Shown piece by piece: positions 10,512-24,300 of a DNA stretch of 64,000 nucleotides (position 1 is its first letter; each line of letters begins with the position of its first letter). The notes beneath the pieces are model-generated. The model searched no databases and had not been told where the DNA came from. It worked only from the letters and a program-made list of their open reading frames with translations. Source of the DNA: Branchiostoma lanceolatum (lineage: Eukaryota; Chordata; Leptocardii; Amphioxiformes; Branchiostomatidae); NCBI RefSeq assembly GCF_035083965.1, contig NC_089735.1, positions 11,248,001-11,312,000 of the forward strand, written 5' to 3'. Position numbers and translations under genes: made by a program.

Positions 10512-12635
10512 GAGACCATTTCGCCTTTTGCACACGTTATCTTTTATTCTTGAGTACACTCTTTTGCGCGCCTAAGCTGCTTTTCAAGGATTCAATGAGA
10601 TGATGTGGTATAATTAGACATTATGACTGGGAATTATGGCTAGAATTTGAAACCGAGTATAGTCATCAAACAGCTTAAGCGTCATTTTCCATTTATATGT
10701 TTTTCTATATATGCAATGAGTAAGATTATAAACAAAATATTTCTGACCAAATTATTCTCTACCAACAGGTCCGACAACCTAGAAGGAAGAACCAATAGAA
10801 TCGCAGCGATATTGCCGAACCTCCCCCCTTCACACCAGGACAAGTGTGGATCGTACGCGTTGAGAAACAAAAAACAAAAGCACAGTTTTTCCTTATTAAA
10901 GAAATAATCAACTGTGTCAAGATTTATCTTACTAAGTTTGTGAGAAATTAGTCCGTGGTAACTTTTGATGAAGAGGCCACGTTACAAATGACACTCTTCT
11001 GTCACTCCACCCACTAGCACCTGAAAATAAGTAACTGCTTAGGGTTCAGTGGCTAACAAAGTTCTTTCTTTACTATAGCACACTGAAGTAGCCGTTTGAC
11101 ACCCATTCTCTATTTGTTACAGAGTTAGGCAGGGGTTTACCAACTTCTAACCTGATGAAACTATTCATCGATGTTTAGGATTCAGATATAACTAAACAAA
11201 AAGATATCAGTATGAATGTGAAATTTCAGCTTCCTACAATGACTACAAAATTACTCTCCTGTTAACATCACAGAACCTACGCAATACAGAAAACGTGAGA
11301 TCCTTTATCTTATGTAGCCACAGGCTCAGAAAAATAAGTCAAACCCAATAAGTTAGACTGTAGAGTCAACACTCAGACTAGACACATGCTACACTGTTCT
11401 ACATTATTTCACAGTCCTTTTCGTGTTACTTGGAATTAGCCTACAGGCAAGAATTTGCAATAAATTCATGAATAAAATAAAATAAAAACTGCCAGAGATA
11501 CAGAACATTCTTGCTTCACCTCCACGCTTGTCAACATTCGTGGTTCTTCCCGATGTCAGCCAAGTATAGGATGACGAGGTTCGCAGGTTTGGGCGTTTGC
11601 CAGGTTTAATGTCTCCACCCAAATCCCTAATGATAGTTGGTTCTCATGGTGTGCAGTAATGTTAACACTTTAATAAGACTGCATGAAGAAATAAGATTTT
11701 CATAGTCAGGCGTTTTATTCTGAGAAATAGCAAGTAACCTTAGATAAAGAGATTTCAAACTGGATAATAATTCGGATTTATTTCAGCGTCACTAAAATGA
11801 ACTAGCAGAACTGTAGCAAGTAACCTTATATGTAAAATGATGGGTTTGTAATGGATTAAGGAATACAACACAACACAATACAATGTTAACATGAAAGATA
11901 TTTGGCAGTAAGGAGCAGATATTGGAATTCCTGTTAACGTTCTGGCAAACAATCAACAACAGGGATTATGGTTCATGGACAGTCCAAGTGGAGGTCACAC
12001 TTGGTCAAGGTTAGCTGTTGACTTTGACACGCGATAGCTGTGTAGTCAAGACCTTGTAGTCTGCACCGTCTTTAAGCAAACTTGAAAGTGTTAAGTTTAC
12101 AACAGTTCGTAGTGTTTCAATACTGACAACAGGCCCTGCTTAGCAATCATAAGCAAACGAACTGCTCGATTACCAGTTCACATAACAGTGAGCATTTTCC
12201 AATATGGTTCTACTTACGCACGCAGGTACAAATGAAACGCCCCTACAAAACAGCAAAGTCTCGTGTTTTCCAACCCCAGGCGAGGTCACCGCCAGATTTT
12301 ATCAATTCAAGATGTTAAACTTAAGCCTTGTGGAGGCCAGGAAAGTAAAGAAGGCTAGGATCTGGTTTTGATAAGGTGAAGAAATAATGGAAATGGAGAA
12401 GATTGGTGCTTCTTAGAGTGGAACTCATCAAAAGATATGCCAAGAGCTTTTTCATCTGTTTATTGTATTCAGTTTAGAGTTAGATACATAGATTATTAAT
12501 GTATTGTTGGGTGCGACGAACCCTTCGCTGTCGCTACCCTTCAAAGCTAGTATGTGCCAAAAGGTGGCCATACCGACTGACCTCAGACGAAGATATAAAC
12601 ACTAGCTGGTACTTTACCAACTCTAGAAGAAGAAC
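10512..12635. other. Intergenic, no gene seen
   Basis: About 2.1 kb of AT-rich sequence. Short frames on both strands lack splice context and family features. The 40 bases after 10488 resemble the end of the LDLRa exon (GACTGTCACGA, then AGAGACCATT), a possible partial duplication. Confidence 0.5.
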
Positions 12636-15600
12636 ATGGCGACTTCGCGCAATGGAGACACCGTTGTCGAGCTCAAGAGACACATCGGTCTCTTCAACGG
12701 AGTAACGATCATCGTGGGAATGATCATCGGGTCGGGGATCTTCATCTCCCCGAAGGGAGTCCTGCTGAACTCCGGTGGTTCTGTCGGGGTGGCGATGCTC
12801 GTCTGGACGCTGTGCGGCGCCATGTCTGTCTGCGGTGCGCTGGGGTACGCGGAGCTCGGGGCCTCCATGTTGAAGTCGGGAGGAGACTATGCTTACCTGT
12901 ACGAAGCGTTCGGACCGATTCCTGCCTTCCTGAGATTATGGACTTTATTTCTCATGATCAGGCCGGGAGTGGTCGCTGTGCTGTGTCTGACGTCCGCCAG
13001 GTACGCTCTTCAGCCGTTCTTCCTCAACTGTGATCCACCTGAAGCCGCCATTAGATGTCTGGCAGCCGCCATGATACGTGAGTTTGTTTATTTTTCTCCG
13101 AGGTCAAATTTGCGAAGAGGAAGGACGCTAAAATTCAATACTGATTGGTGTTACACAGATTTATGAAACCTTGCAAGTAGAATCGCGCGCGGAAAATGTA
13201 TCTGGCTTGAATGATTATTTGTGCGCAATACAATGAAGAAGAAAACAGTATTAGATGTTCGACAACAATGAGCCAGGTCCTTACATCTGCTTGAGGGTAT
13301 ACGTAGGTTTTACCTGCAACTATAGTCGTTTCCTATTTCCACATCCACAGTACTGCTGACATTTGTGAACTGCTACAGCGTAAGGCTGTCCACTTGGATA
13401 CAGGACGTGTTCTCTGTGGGCAAGGTGCTAGCGTTACTCGTCATCATCATCGCTGGGGTCGTGCAAATGGCCAAGGGTAAACTAGTATTGGTTCTCTGTC
13501 TCTCTCTGTCTGTCCGTCTGTCTGACTTTGATATACAATCGCAAAAATCATTTCTTTAAATCTTCGTTTATGCAGAAACGGTGTTGCTGCAGTGGTGAGA
13601 AATGTGAAAATATCCCGTTTTCATCGTTTCACACATATATCCCACAGGACGTACCGAAAACTTCCAGAATGCGTTTGATACGACCGACCTGACTCCAGTC
13701 GGAATTCCGCTCGCCTTCTACTCCGGGCTCTTTGCCTTTGCAGGCTGGTAGGTGGACTCACATGCGGGGACCGTCAGAAACATCTATTACGCTAGTATAT
13801 CTATTTTCCACCAGTTATTTATCTTACGTGATACATTGCACCGGTTCTGTCAACTTTATCATGTTCTTACAATTAGCACTATCAGACGATCATTTTAATA
13901 AGGTGTGGTTGCAATTTCATAATTTGTTCGCTTTACAGGTTTGGGCTGAATACCCTGACAGAAGAAATCAAGAACCCAGAAAGGTAACGATTATGGATCA
14001 TTTTTTAGAATATTTGGTTTGTGGATAGGTGTCAGAAAAATGGACAAGTTTGACTTGGCATGCCCTCTTGTGGCCGTCTAAGGTACTGTAGCAGAATAGT
14101 GTGTGCACTACTTTTTCACCACAGAAACCTCCCCCTGGCCATCATCATCGCCATCTTGCTCGTCATGGTGGTGTACCTCCTCACCAACGTCGCCTACCTG
14201 ACCGTCATGACGTCACAGGAGGTGCTCACGTCGGGTGCAGTGGCCATAGTACGTCACGCCAAGTATAGATATAAAATTAACTTTGTTTTCTAGATCTTTC
14301 ACCGTAATATGGTATCGACAATAACATTAGAAGGCTTCATTCGTCTGCGGTCACTCTGAAAAAAAGTCTGTATCAACAACATGTAACAACAATGAATGAC
14401 TACATACTATTTTGTTGCTAATCATTCCAATGTCTCCAAAATCGTTTCTGATTTGTGCCCTTTGCCCTCAGACGTTTGCTGACCGTGTTCTCGGTGTGAT
14501 GAGCTGGATCATCCCGGTGTCCGTGTCTGTCTCCTGCTTCAGTTGTGTCAACGGCGTCATATTGTCCTGTTCACGGTAGGCTTTTCCCCAACAGAAGGCA
14601 CTCTGACTTCAGTATAACTAAATGTTATATAAATTTATATAAAAAATCAGGAAACCAATCGTTTTTATCTCCTTTTCTTACATATGTCAGGGTATGACTT
14701 AAGATTGAATGCCTAATTCTACTATGACATGGTAGAGATTGCTATCTGGAAGAGTCGGATTAGAAAAATTATGATCGCAATCTCTGTCGAGGGTCTGATC
14801 CTGATCTCTATCAGCGATTCAGAGTGAAATCTCCACCCTGACACATGCGCATGCACAGTCTACGTTTCAAAGAATAACCTACAGATGCCACAAATGTGTG
14901 ATCTTTATTGCTTCACTCCAGGAAAATAACGTATTGGTTTTTTGTTGTTGTTGTTGTTGTCTGTGTATCAGGCTGTGTGAATGTCTGCCCGTCTCTCTCT
15001 CTGTCCGTCTGAATGTTTCTGTACTGCAGTTTCTATATGTTCTGCCAAAGGTCGCCTACCATCAGGAGGTCGAATCCTCTCGTCTCTGAATGCCTGGTTG
15101 TTTTCAGTGTTACGTTTGTAGGCGCCCGTGACGGATATCTACCCGACCTGCTGGCTATGATACACGTCAAGCTGCTCACGCCTCTGCCTGCAGTGGCTTT
15201 GATTGTGAGTCATACATACTTTACTAGTAGTCTAGTAGATAAAGAAAAATGTGACACACATGTCATGTGAATCTTCCGAAAAATTATTTCGAACCTCCAC
15301 CACATTTTTTAACATTCTATCACATTTTTGTTCAGGCAAAATAACGGTAAAAAAACTGTTTTGCGAAACAGAAACCTATTCTGTTTACCCTTTGTTTGAT
15401 GTGTGCCTCCATGTTGATTCGTGACGTCATGTGTCGGCCATATTTTTTCTTCATTTTTTTTGTTCCTCGCAGTGTCCTCTAAGCCTGCTAATGTTGAGTA
15501 CGAGTGACGTGTATCGACTAATCAACTTCCTGAGCTGCCCGCGCTGGTTGTTTATCGGCCTGACCACCGCAGCTGTGCCGTACCTCCGCTGGAAGAGACC

Positions 15601-16820
15601 GGACATGCGCAGACCACTGAAGGCAAGTCGTCATAATGCAGGGTTCGATTTATTACCTTCGCAAGCCGGTTACATTTTGGTGCCATTTTTGTGTAGGTGG
15701 CTGTTTATGTCGCCATCATAACGCAAGATGGACCCTTATGATATATTTTTGATACTTGGGTAGGATTTGGGGAAACGAAGGTCAAGTTCGATAATTAATG
15801 GGACTCCAAGAGGCTTTCTACGGTACACCAGCAGAATGTCCAGTTTTGATATCTCGTGTTTTGGACATGCTACGGTCATGATTGCTAAATATGAATTATG
15901 CAAATCAGTATCTAATATTAATACTTAGAGAATTTTACAGATCCTCTGCATTCCATGATTGGACTCTCAAACATGTGACATATGTATTATTTATGAATCG
16001 AGAATACAGGAATATCGATAGACATCAATTATGCAAATGAAGAACAATTTCACAGTCCTAGAATGGTACTTTGTCAGATAATGCTAGGATAATCGGTAAA
16101 AATGTTCAATAGAGTATTTCGTCGCTAGAAAATAACAGGACACAGCAAATGATCTTTAGAAACGAATCATAACCTTATTATTCGCCAGGTACCGCTGGTT
16201 TTTCCTGTCACCTTTGCGCTGGCATGCGCAGTAGTGGTGGCCATGTCTCTGTACTCCGCCCCGGTGGATGTCGGGATAGGTCTGGCGCTCACCCTGACCG
16301 GAGTTCCCGTGTACTGTCTGGCGGTCTGGAACAACAAGCCGGGATGGCTGATAAAGTTTACAGGTAAGTCTCACCAACAAACACTTATATAAGTCTTTGG
16401 CGCTTAGAATAAGTGGTCAGTGACCATTCTTCTTAGAGGCCGTGAGTTCGACTCCCGGCTGTTATCGCTCACCAGACATGCACCGTCCACGTTTCTAAAA
16501 AAGAGTTGCAGTCATTATTAGTCTTAATATGGCTTTGTTACACAATTTGAACAGTTTTTTTAAAGATAATTTCATCTCAGCTAAGCCACTAAAAAGCACA
16601 AGCATTTAGTAGAAGTCTGGTCAAGTGCGGGGCGCACCAACCATTGTGGATCGCTGTTTTATGTTGTATGGGAGTTCAGGATATTACCGGCATTGTCAAT
16701 CAAGGTATTTTGAGAATTCACGAACCTGCTTTCTTCATCTTTTTCTCCCTTTCAGCTTCTGCGACCAGGACTATACAGAAAATCCTGTTAGTCGTACCTC
16801 AGACGAGCAAGAAGGACTAA
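12636..16820 (+). CDS. SLC7 light-chain amino-acid transporter, copy 1
   Basis: Ten exons join in phase: 12636-13077, 13351-13476, 13648-13747, 13939-13983, 14125-14248, 14472-14575, 15108-15204, 15473-15622, 16189-16363 and 16756-16820 (475 aa). The family (LAT1, y+LAT, b0,+AT) exchanges amino acids across the plasma membrane as a 12-helix subunit disulphide-linked to SLC3A1 or SLC3A2. Seen here: the broken helix 1 motif [24 protein letters not shown] in helix 3, LQPFFLNCDPPE with the expected disulphide cysteine in the loop after helix 3, [11 protein letters not shown], and a short cytoplasmic C-terminus. Length fits the family. The intron after exon 8 starts with GC rather than GT (AAG/GCAAGT). 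Copy 2 lies 2.3 kb downstream with the same exon lengths. The start ATG at 12636 (AACATGGCG) is the first in frame. Exact substrate cannot be told from sequence. Confidence 0.93.
15740..16045 (+). repeat. Dispersed AT-rich element, copy in SLC7 intron
   Basis: Shares pieces with 38610-38930 and 60526-61536: GGACATGCTACGGTCATGAT and then AATTATGCAAAT units. It fills much of the GC-AG intron of SLC7 copy 1. Borders are approximate. Confidence 0.5.
16404..16490 (+). mobile_element. tRNA-derived SINE-like fragment
   Basis: AGTGGTCAGTGACC, an anticodon-arm-like segment and GAGTTCGACTCCCGGC (B-box type) resemble a tRNA-derived SINE head. It sits just downstream of exon 9. A diverged relative lies in the same intron of SLC7 copy 2 (25150-25240), and another at 43160-43260. 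It is not a functional tRNA gene because the arms do not pair fully. Confidence 0.5.
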
Positions 16821-16958
16821 GGAGAAGAGTTGAACAAGTAATCGGGTCCAAGTCAAGAAGCAGCGAGCACATGTAGGGGGATTTCCCTGGTACAAGCAAC
16901 CTGACATGATATTGTAACGTTACATACCTCCTGTTTCTTCTGTGTCAGGACCAATAGA

Positions 16959-16964
16959 AATAAA
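16959..16964 (+). promoter_or_regulatory. Polyadenylation signal, SLC7 copy 1
   Basis: AATAAA about 140 bases after the stop codon of the first SLC7 gene. Confidence 0.7.
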
Positions 16965-17077
16965 GTAACTTAACTAGTACTGTTCATTGAGTGAATGTTA
17001 GCGAAGCGGGTTCAAGATCCTTTTTACTATATGCCAGACTGTCACTCTGGCTTAAACTATCAAGAGTCCGCAATTTT

Positions 17078-17293
17078 GCCTCAAATTACTCTCCTAGTAG
17101 AGGAGGGGTTCCGGCAAGTTTTTGACGTGTTTTAGGCGTTTTGTCGGGCTTTCTACTTTGTCTTTTTTGTTTGTTCAGTAGGGTTTGATGGAACCAAAAA
17201 AATGACAAAGTAGAAAGCCCGACAAAAACGCCAAAAAAAACACGTCAAAAACCTGCCAGAACCCCTCCTCTGCTTGGAGAGTAGCCTCAAATC
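17078..17293. repeat. Foldback (inverted-repeat) element
   Basis: Two arms of about 85 bases, 17078-17162 and 17205-17293, are near-exact reverse complements around a spacer of about 42 bases. They share GAGGAGGGGTTC, TTTTTGACGTGTTTT and TGTCGGGCTTTCTACTTTGT. This is typical of a non-autonomous foldback or MITE. One diverged arm recurs at 52305-52390. Confidence 0.85.
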
Positions 17294-17629
17294 GATGCAC
17301 CATGGTGACTAGACTGTCTGACTTCACGTAAGTGCTGGGACATTCTACCTGCCTTGTGTCCTCACATGAAATCGCGGTATTAGTTTTTCCGATGTTGTCC
17401 AAGTGTTACAGATCAACCTGTATAGATACTACTATAAATACTAGATATTATGCTATTTCAATAGGCGCTTGTTAATCTAGTTCTATGGCAGTTTTCATTT
17501 CCATTTTGTTTTAAAAGTTCCGCATATAATAAAGACATTCTAGTTAACTCGTTCAAGGTTCAAGGTATCTTCCGTTGTGTGTTTCAGTATAGCATACTTT
17601 CGTTGCTATGATACTAGTACTATGTACAG

Positions 17630-17862
17630 ATACGTGCGCGCGTGTGTACCTACACGCGCGCATGTGCGTGTGTATGCATGCGTGTACGGTGTTTGTGCAC
17701 GCGCTTGCGTGTGCATGATTATGGATCTGCATATGTATGCGTGTGCGTGTGTGCGCGCGCGTGCGTGTGTGTGTGTGACTTGTGTGTGTCAGTGTGTGTG
17801 CTTATCAGTGTGCGCGCACACGTATGTGTGTGTGTGTATGTGTGTGTGTGTGAGAGAGAGTG
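17630..17862 (+). repeat. TG/CG alternating microsatellite
   Basis: Long alternating purine-pyrimidine tracts (GTGCGCGCGC, then GTGTGTGTGTGT) run for about 230 bases, ending in a GA run. Frames read through it are artefacts. Confidence 0.9.
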
Positions 17863-19135
17863 AGCGTACATACACATGCATAGTGACACATGTATGCACA
17901 AATGTTGGCAGAAGCCAGACTGGTTTACACTAGATAGCTGTTAGATAGACAGTTGCTAAATGCGGACATCGTTGACCTGGAAGGGAAAGACACCAACCTT
18001 TGTTCCCCACAACCCCGCCATTTTCCCAGGTCCATTCCTTAACACTAGCCGCAGCTCCCGCTGGCGTTTTGTCTTGCAAACTCTCGCTTATCATTAAACT
18101 ATTCGGAGGGCAGACAATAATAGATTTTCTTCGGTCATTTACCCTTTCAAAGCTAACCCCAAACCGTCACGGTTCAACTTTAAAGCTAATCTAACACGGC
18201 AACAGCCATTATTTTGCCAAAATCTGCCAGCCAACTGGACCAGATCCAATTTTTGACACTGTACACCAAATCCTGACAAAATTTCCTCAAATACCAGTAA
18301 TATAGCTGTATCCGTTTTTATGATATCAAAATATATAATCAAATATTACAGCTGAACTAAACAGGAATACAGTTGAACTTGAACTAACAGGTGACCTCCT
18401 TATCTTGGGTCTTTTAAAGTAAATATTGGGCTGTGGACTTTATTCAACAGTCGATTTTTCATTGTACTTGCCCCGGAAGGAAAACATTGCACCCAAACAC
18501 TTGATTATTTATATACAGGATATAGATATACATATATAGATATACATATCTAACAAACAGGTAGGTACATATTTTATTCAGTGACATCTCGCTAAGGTCA
18601 CCACGTTCGTGTTTAAAGGTACTGAAGAACCACCCCCATGGGCACTTTCCTTGTTCCACGTAGCACTTTCAGCGTTTCTTAACAAAAAGGCCAGGTCTGG
18701 TATACATTAACTCGAATGCACTAATGACCTTGAACTGAACTCCCATCTTTCAAATACTGTACCTCCTGACCTACACCCTCTCCTTGCACGAACCGCATTT
18801 GAATACGAAGGTCAATATTTGACAGCGCGCCGTATTTCACTATTCACTTTTAAGTGTGTGTTTTGTGTTGACTGGTGTGTTGGTTTATCGTACGTAAAGT
18901 TTGTTAACGTTAGTTTTTTGAGTACAGTTAAGCTAGAATCCAGACTATTGCCAGGGTCAATACAAGCCAGCTCTTCAGCTCCAAGTCTGACAAACCCCCG
19001 AGGAAATTTTGTCTCAGCCCCCCCTTGGAAGGCCCTGAACGAGGCAGACAAAATCACCAGGGTTGGCCAGGCGGGGAAAACCTAGCTAACGTCACTGGCG
19101 ACCAGGCTACACTTGTCTACAGTCAGCATTTCGCG

Positions 19136-19739
19136 ATGGCGGCCAAGGGAAATGTTACGGCTGCGAAAGACGCTCCCAGTCCCGACGACAAGCCTTCCAC
19201 AGGAGGAGGTGAGGTCGTGAAGCTGAAGAGACGCATCAACCTCTTCAACGGGGTAACGATCCTCGTCGGAACAATCATCGGGTCGGGAATCTTCGTCTCC
19301 CCGAAGGGAGTCCTGCTGAACTCCGGTGGTTCAGTCGGGGTGGCGATGATCGTCTGGACCCTGTGCGGCGTCCTTTCTGCTTTCGGCGCCTTGAGTTTTG
19401 TGGAGCTCGGGACCTCTATAACCAAGTCTGGAGGCGACTACGCCTATCTGTACGAGGCCTTCGGTCCTATCCCTGCTTTCCTGCGACTGTGGACGCAGAT
19501 TGTTTTGATCCGGCCGGCTGTGATGGCGGTCCTGTCGCTGACAGCTGGACGGTACATCCTACAGCCGTTCTTCCTGGACTGTGAAACGCCCGAACCCGCC
19601 ATAAAACTACTGGCTGCAGCGGCGATCCGTGAGTTTATACCTTCACAGTTTATACTATCACTCTTTCGTTAAAGAATGCCACCAACAGACAGACAGGCAG
19701 ACAGATAGACAGACATGCAAACGCACACGCAAGCATACA

Positions 19740-19795
<56 letters not shown>

Positions 19796-21255
19796 TACAC
19801 ACAGACACACACAGACACACACAAACACACACACATACACACAGACACAAACACATACACATACACACGCAAACAAACAAACAGACACACACACACAAAC
19901 GCACGCACACTTACAAAAATGTAGGTTCTTTCAATTATACTTTTATATTCTGGATCATTTTCTAATAACAAATTAAAGTCATAGGTCACACTACGGACAT
20001 TATATAGTGTCATAGTCAAATAATGTCCTTGGTCACATAAATCTAATTTTGGTCGCTGGACGGTCGCTTAACGGTTTCAATCCAGTGGATAGGGGGCAAT
20101 AGGGACCGCACATTTAGCAATCTAGAATACATGCAAGTCATTTACCGTTTACTGTTTACATTAAGTCTCCTGTGTTGGTTTAGTGTGGCCTCCCCAATAT
20201 TAATCTTATCGCCTGGTAAATGTACCATATGTCCAAGCCTTAAAGAGGGTGTGTCAACAACCCTTCAGCTAACACTATGGTTGTGTGTCAAAATGGGTCA
20301 AAATGTCGTCAAGAAAGAGAAGGGGGAGGGTGATCTCTTCCGTAGTGCTGTGACTGTGAGTGTACTAATAGTCAACTTCGGAGCCCAGAATTGAAAATTT
20401 CCTTCATTTTACTTAAACATAATATCCACATATCAGATATAAAACATATCCATCTACGGGTTCTCGAGTTATGTCCACAAACAAGCCCACAATCGGCACC
20501 GACAAACATGAACTTCTTGCTGAAGGCAATAATTAAGTTACATCACTCTGGTTTTGAGAGAAAGAACAACGCTGGTTTAATCTACTCGCACTGTGATTGG
20601 TTCTCAGAATTATCATGTGATACCTTTCTAAATAGTGCATTCGTAATACTTTCTACATCTATCTAGTAAGTTGTCTTGGGACAATGCATTCATTTGTGAA
20701 GCTTAGCATGTGTCTATTCTAGATTGATTGGAACGTATCTGGACGTCATTGAGAAAGAGCTTTGTACTTGCACTATGCTAATGCTTTTGTGTAAGAGCAG
20801 AACAAACATTCCCATTAAATACATCCGCAATAACGCAACGTTAGCGTGCATTGCATCAGAGTTTTCCAAGCTCGAGGGGTAAATTCAAACCATCGTTAAT
20901 CAAGAGAGCCTTGTATATCTTTACATAGAACTCGTACGGGGTATGTACTCGGAAATGTCGACTTCTATGGTGATTGATATAACACGGAAGAAGGTGTTGC
21001 CTAACCGATAAGATTACGGTCTGCACATGATACGATGGGGGTAAAGAATGGATCAGTTACATTGACAAGTGACCCTCTATTTGTGATATGATGGCAAAAG
21101 AGGACGAAAATCACCACAATGGAAGGCAATTAGAGAGAGACTTATAATATTCAATCAGCCACCTTAACGTTAAGCGCCCTCTGGTAGATCCAGAACATAC
21201 AACAACTACAGTGCTGAAACAACACACACATACATACACACACACACACACACAC

Positions 21256-21308
<53 letters not shown>

Positions 21309-21313
21309 CAGAC

Positions 21314-21365
<52 letters not shown>

Positions 21366-24300
21366 GGATATATAGAGAGATAGATAGATAGATAGAGAGA
21401 TTGAGAGAGACATGCAAACACACACACTTACACAGACACCACTTCTCTCCCTTGGTTAACAGATCAATAATTACACTTTCTCCGACAGTTGTGCTGACGT
21501 TCATGAACTGCTACAGCGTGAAGCTGTCCACCTGGACACAGGACGTGTTTGCCGTGGGGAAGGTGCTCGGACTAGGGGTCATCATAGTCGCAGGAATCGT
21601 CCAACTGGCTAACGGTAAAACACAGTACAATGCAGTTGAGTGATGGATGTCACTCGAAACTTTAAACTTTAGTTATCTCCGTATATTCTCCAGTTATAGA
21701 GAGTGACTAAATTGTCCTTAGATATTCATTGTTTCCTGGATTTGTAACTTTCATAAACTTAACAGTACACGTACTTACATGTAATACATGAATGGTATCA
21801 TCAGGTTGGTTCAATGGTCAACAAGTTCTTAATACACAACCCGCCAACGTCTCGGCAGTCCGTCTACTACCTTCTGTGGGGCGATACTGACTGGTTCTGC
21901 TAGGTGGCGCTGCTAGGATGCGATACCAAACGTGACTGCTTGTATTCCCCCTCATGTTATACTTCTACGTAGGACATGTCTAATGTACTTGTCGTACTGG
22001 TATAGGTTAGGGTGCAGTCACATTAAAGGACTCTTTAACAAATTATGTTTCCACTTAGGTTCCACCGAAAACTTCCAGAACACGTTTGAAGGGAATACGA
22101 TCTCACCAGTAGGAATCCCTCTCGCCTTCTACTCGGGCCTTTTCGCCTTTTCGGGATGGTAAGAATGTACTCCAATTTATTTCACTTTAAAAACAATCTG
22201 CTATAAGAAACCGTTGCCAGCTTTACCGAACTCTCAACAACGTCTTGCCCTTTCATCTTTTCTTCAGGTTCTACTTGAATACGTTGACAGAAGAAGTCCA
22301 GAATCCGAAAAGGTACGAGTTTAGGTCGACAGATCTACATCTCCTTGTTCCTAACCTTGGCCTTCGATGACACTCTAGATCTGTAAAGCCCGTGAGCCAC
22401 ACATAAGGAAAAGACGGTCTCTGCTCGCTCTATGTTTGGATCATTGTGCGATGTTTATGTATGGGCGTTGTTTGTGGGTCTACGAGCTTGGTCCAATGGT
22501 AGATTTTTGGCGAAAAATATAATTGACTATCTGGAGAGTTTGAAATTCTGTGACCTGGCAATCGCCACAGTTGGTCGAATGTAGTCTGCTCTTTGACAAT
22601 TTGATTGATATACCAAGGCGTGAGGGTTTAAAATGATAATACTATTATCGATGTTTCTATGTCAGAAACCTCCCTCTGGCCATCTTGATCGGGGTGACTG
22701 TTGTCATGGTGATCTACCTGCTGACTAACATTGCCTACTTCACCGCCATGACAGCTCAGGAAGTCCTGACGTCAGAGGCTGTGGCAGTGGTGAGATCACG
22801 TTTCTAATGACGTCAGTTTTATAGAAGACGAAATTTCGGTACCCAGATAAGCTTGAATGTAGATGGGTGTTAGGTTAGTTAGGTTACCGGGGCTCACGTT
22901 ATGATCAAACAGCTAGCTAGGATGGCACATGTACACAAATTTATGTGCTTGTTCTTTTGTCACCTATATACTTAGCCAAATGGGATGATAAGGTTTATCA
23001 GTTATAAGTGTATAAGTAGTTCGATATTATCCTGTTTTAATGATATTGATAGAATGGGCAGTACGTACTTTTCTGACAATGTCTACATGAACCTTACCAA
23101 CACGGAGCAAACGGTAACATAAAGAAGAACACTGTAAAAACAGTCTTCCTAAATTCTTTTCAGACCTTCGCCCAGCGCGTACTCGGGGTGATGGCCTGGG
23201 TGGTGCCGGTGGCGGTGGCTGTCTCCTGCTTTGGCTCGACTAATGGCATTTTGCTGTCTGCATCGAGGTGCGTATCTATCCTCAAGGCTATTCGTCCATT
23301 CGTGCAACAGCGTGACAATGAGTAGTTTTAACAAAAAGTAAGGTAGTTTTTTGTCGGAAAGTCACTGATTTCATACGTCAACAATTTGTTTAAAGATATT
23401 TTTACCCAATTCATTTTGCCTGTACATTAATGATAATTTAGAAAACAAGAAATGTGTTACAGTACTAAGTAATCTTTGATCGAAAGTTTTGTATATTCGT
23501 GTTTTTACGTAATATATATATAAGTATAAAGAAAACACGAATATACAAAACTTTCAATTAAAGACCTTGGAAAAGATAGATAACAAATGAATACACAAAT
23601 GACATTTAGCACATGTTTAATTTACAGCAACAGGTTTCGCAGACAGCTATGTTGAGTAAATGTAACAGTTACTTTCGAACTGTAGTTTCCATATGTTCCG
23701 CCAGAGGGTGCCTATTGTCAAGGGGGTGAAGTCGGCCATCTCTGATTGTGTTGTTGTTTTCAGGGTTACGTTTGTAGGCGCCCGTGACGGATATCTACCC
23801 GACCTGCTGGCCATGATACACGTCAATCTGCTCACGCCTCTGCCCGCGGTCGCGCTACTGGTGAGTTGCAGCATGATGCCATTGGTCGGTTAGCTAATCC
23901 CCAAGCAGATGTAAGGATCCGTCTCAGTTTCAATGTTTTATACGTGTTTTCGAACACACACACACACACATACACACACAGTCACAAACTCACAAACACA
24001 CGCGCACACACACACACATACACACATACACTCACACGGACATACTCACACGGACATACACACACTCCCTCAGAAACACAGCCAGCTAGCCAGCAAGCCA
24101 ACCAGACAGACCGATCTGAGACAGACAAACAGACAGAGATACAGACAGTCACAGTTAGACAGACAGGCAGACAAACAGACAGATAGAGAGATTGACAAAG
24201 ACATAAACACTATCTAATTTTCTTGAAGTGAAGTACAATGTGATAGTGTACTACCTACTAGGTATTCTCTCGTTTTGCTACAGTGTCCAATAGCTCTCCT

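Larger units (their letters stand above)
16965..19135. other. Intergenic region between the SLC7 copies
   Basis: Holds a foldback element (17078-17293) and a TG/CG microsatellite (17630-17862). No exon was found. The 5' end of SLC7 copy 2 may use an exon near 19000, where the coding frame stays open upstream to an ATG at 19025. Confidence 0.5.

Noticed and set aside
16404-16490. tRNA gene
   Set aside because: A and B boxes are present but the cloverleaf stems do not pair; it fits a SINE fragment.
19629-20019. Frames rich in Thr-His or Cys-Val
   Set aside because: Translation of a CA microsatellite. The same holds for 17577-17933, 21111-21504, 23866-24217 and 44910-45113.
20131-20394. Frame with a signal-peptide-like start inside SLC7 intron 1
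   Set aside because: No Kozak context, no partner exon and low-information composition; probably chance.
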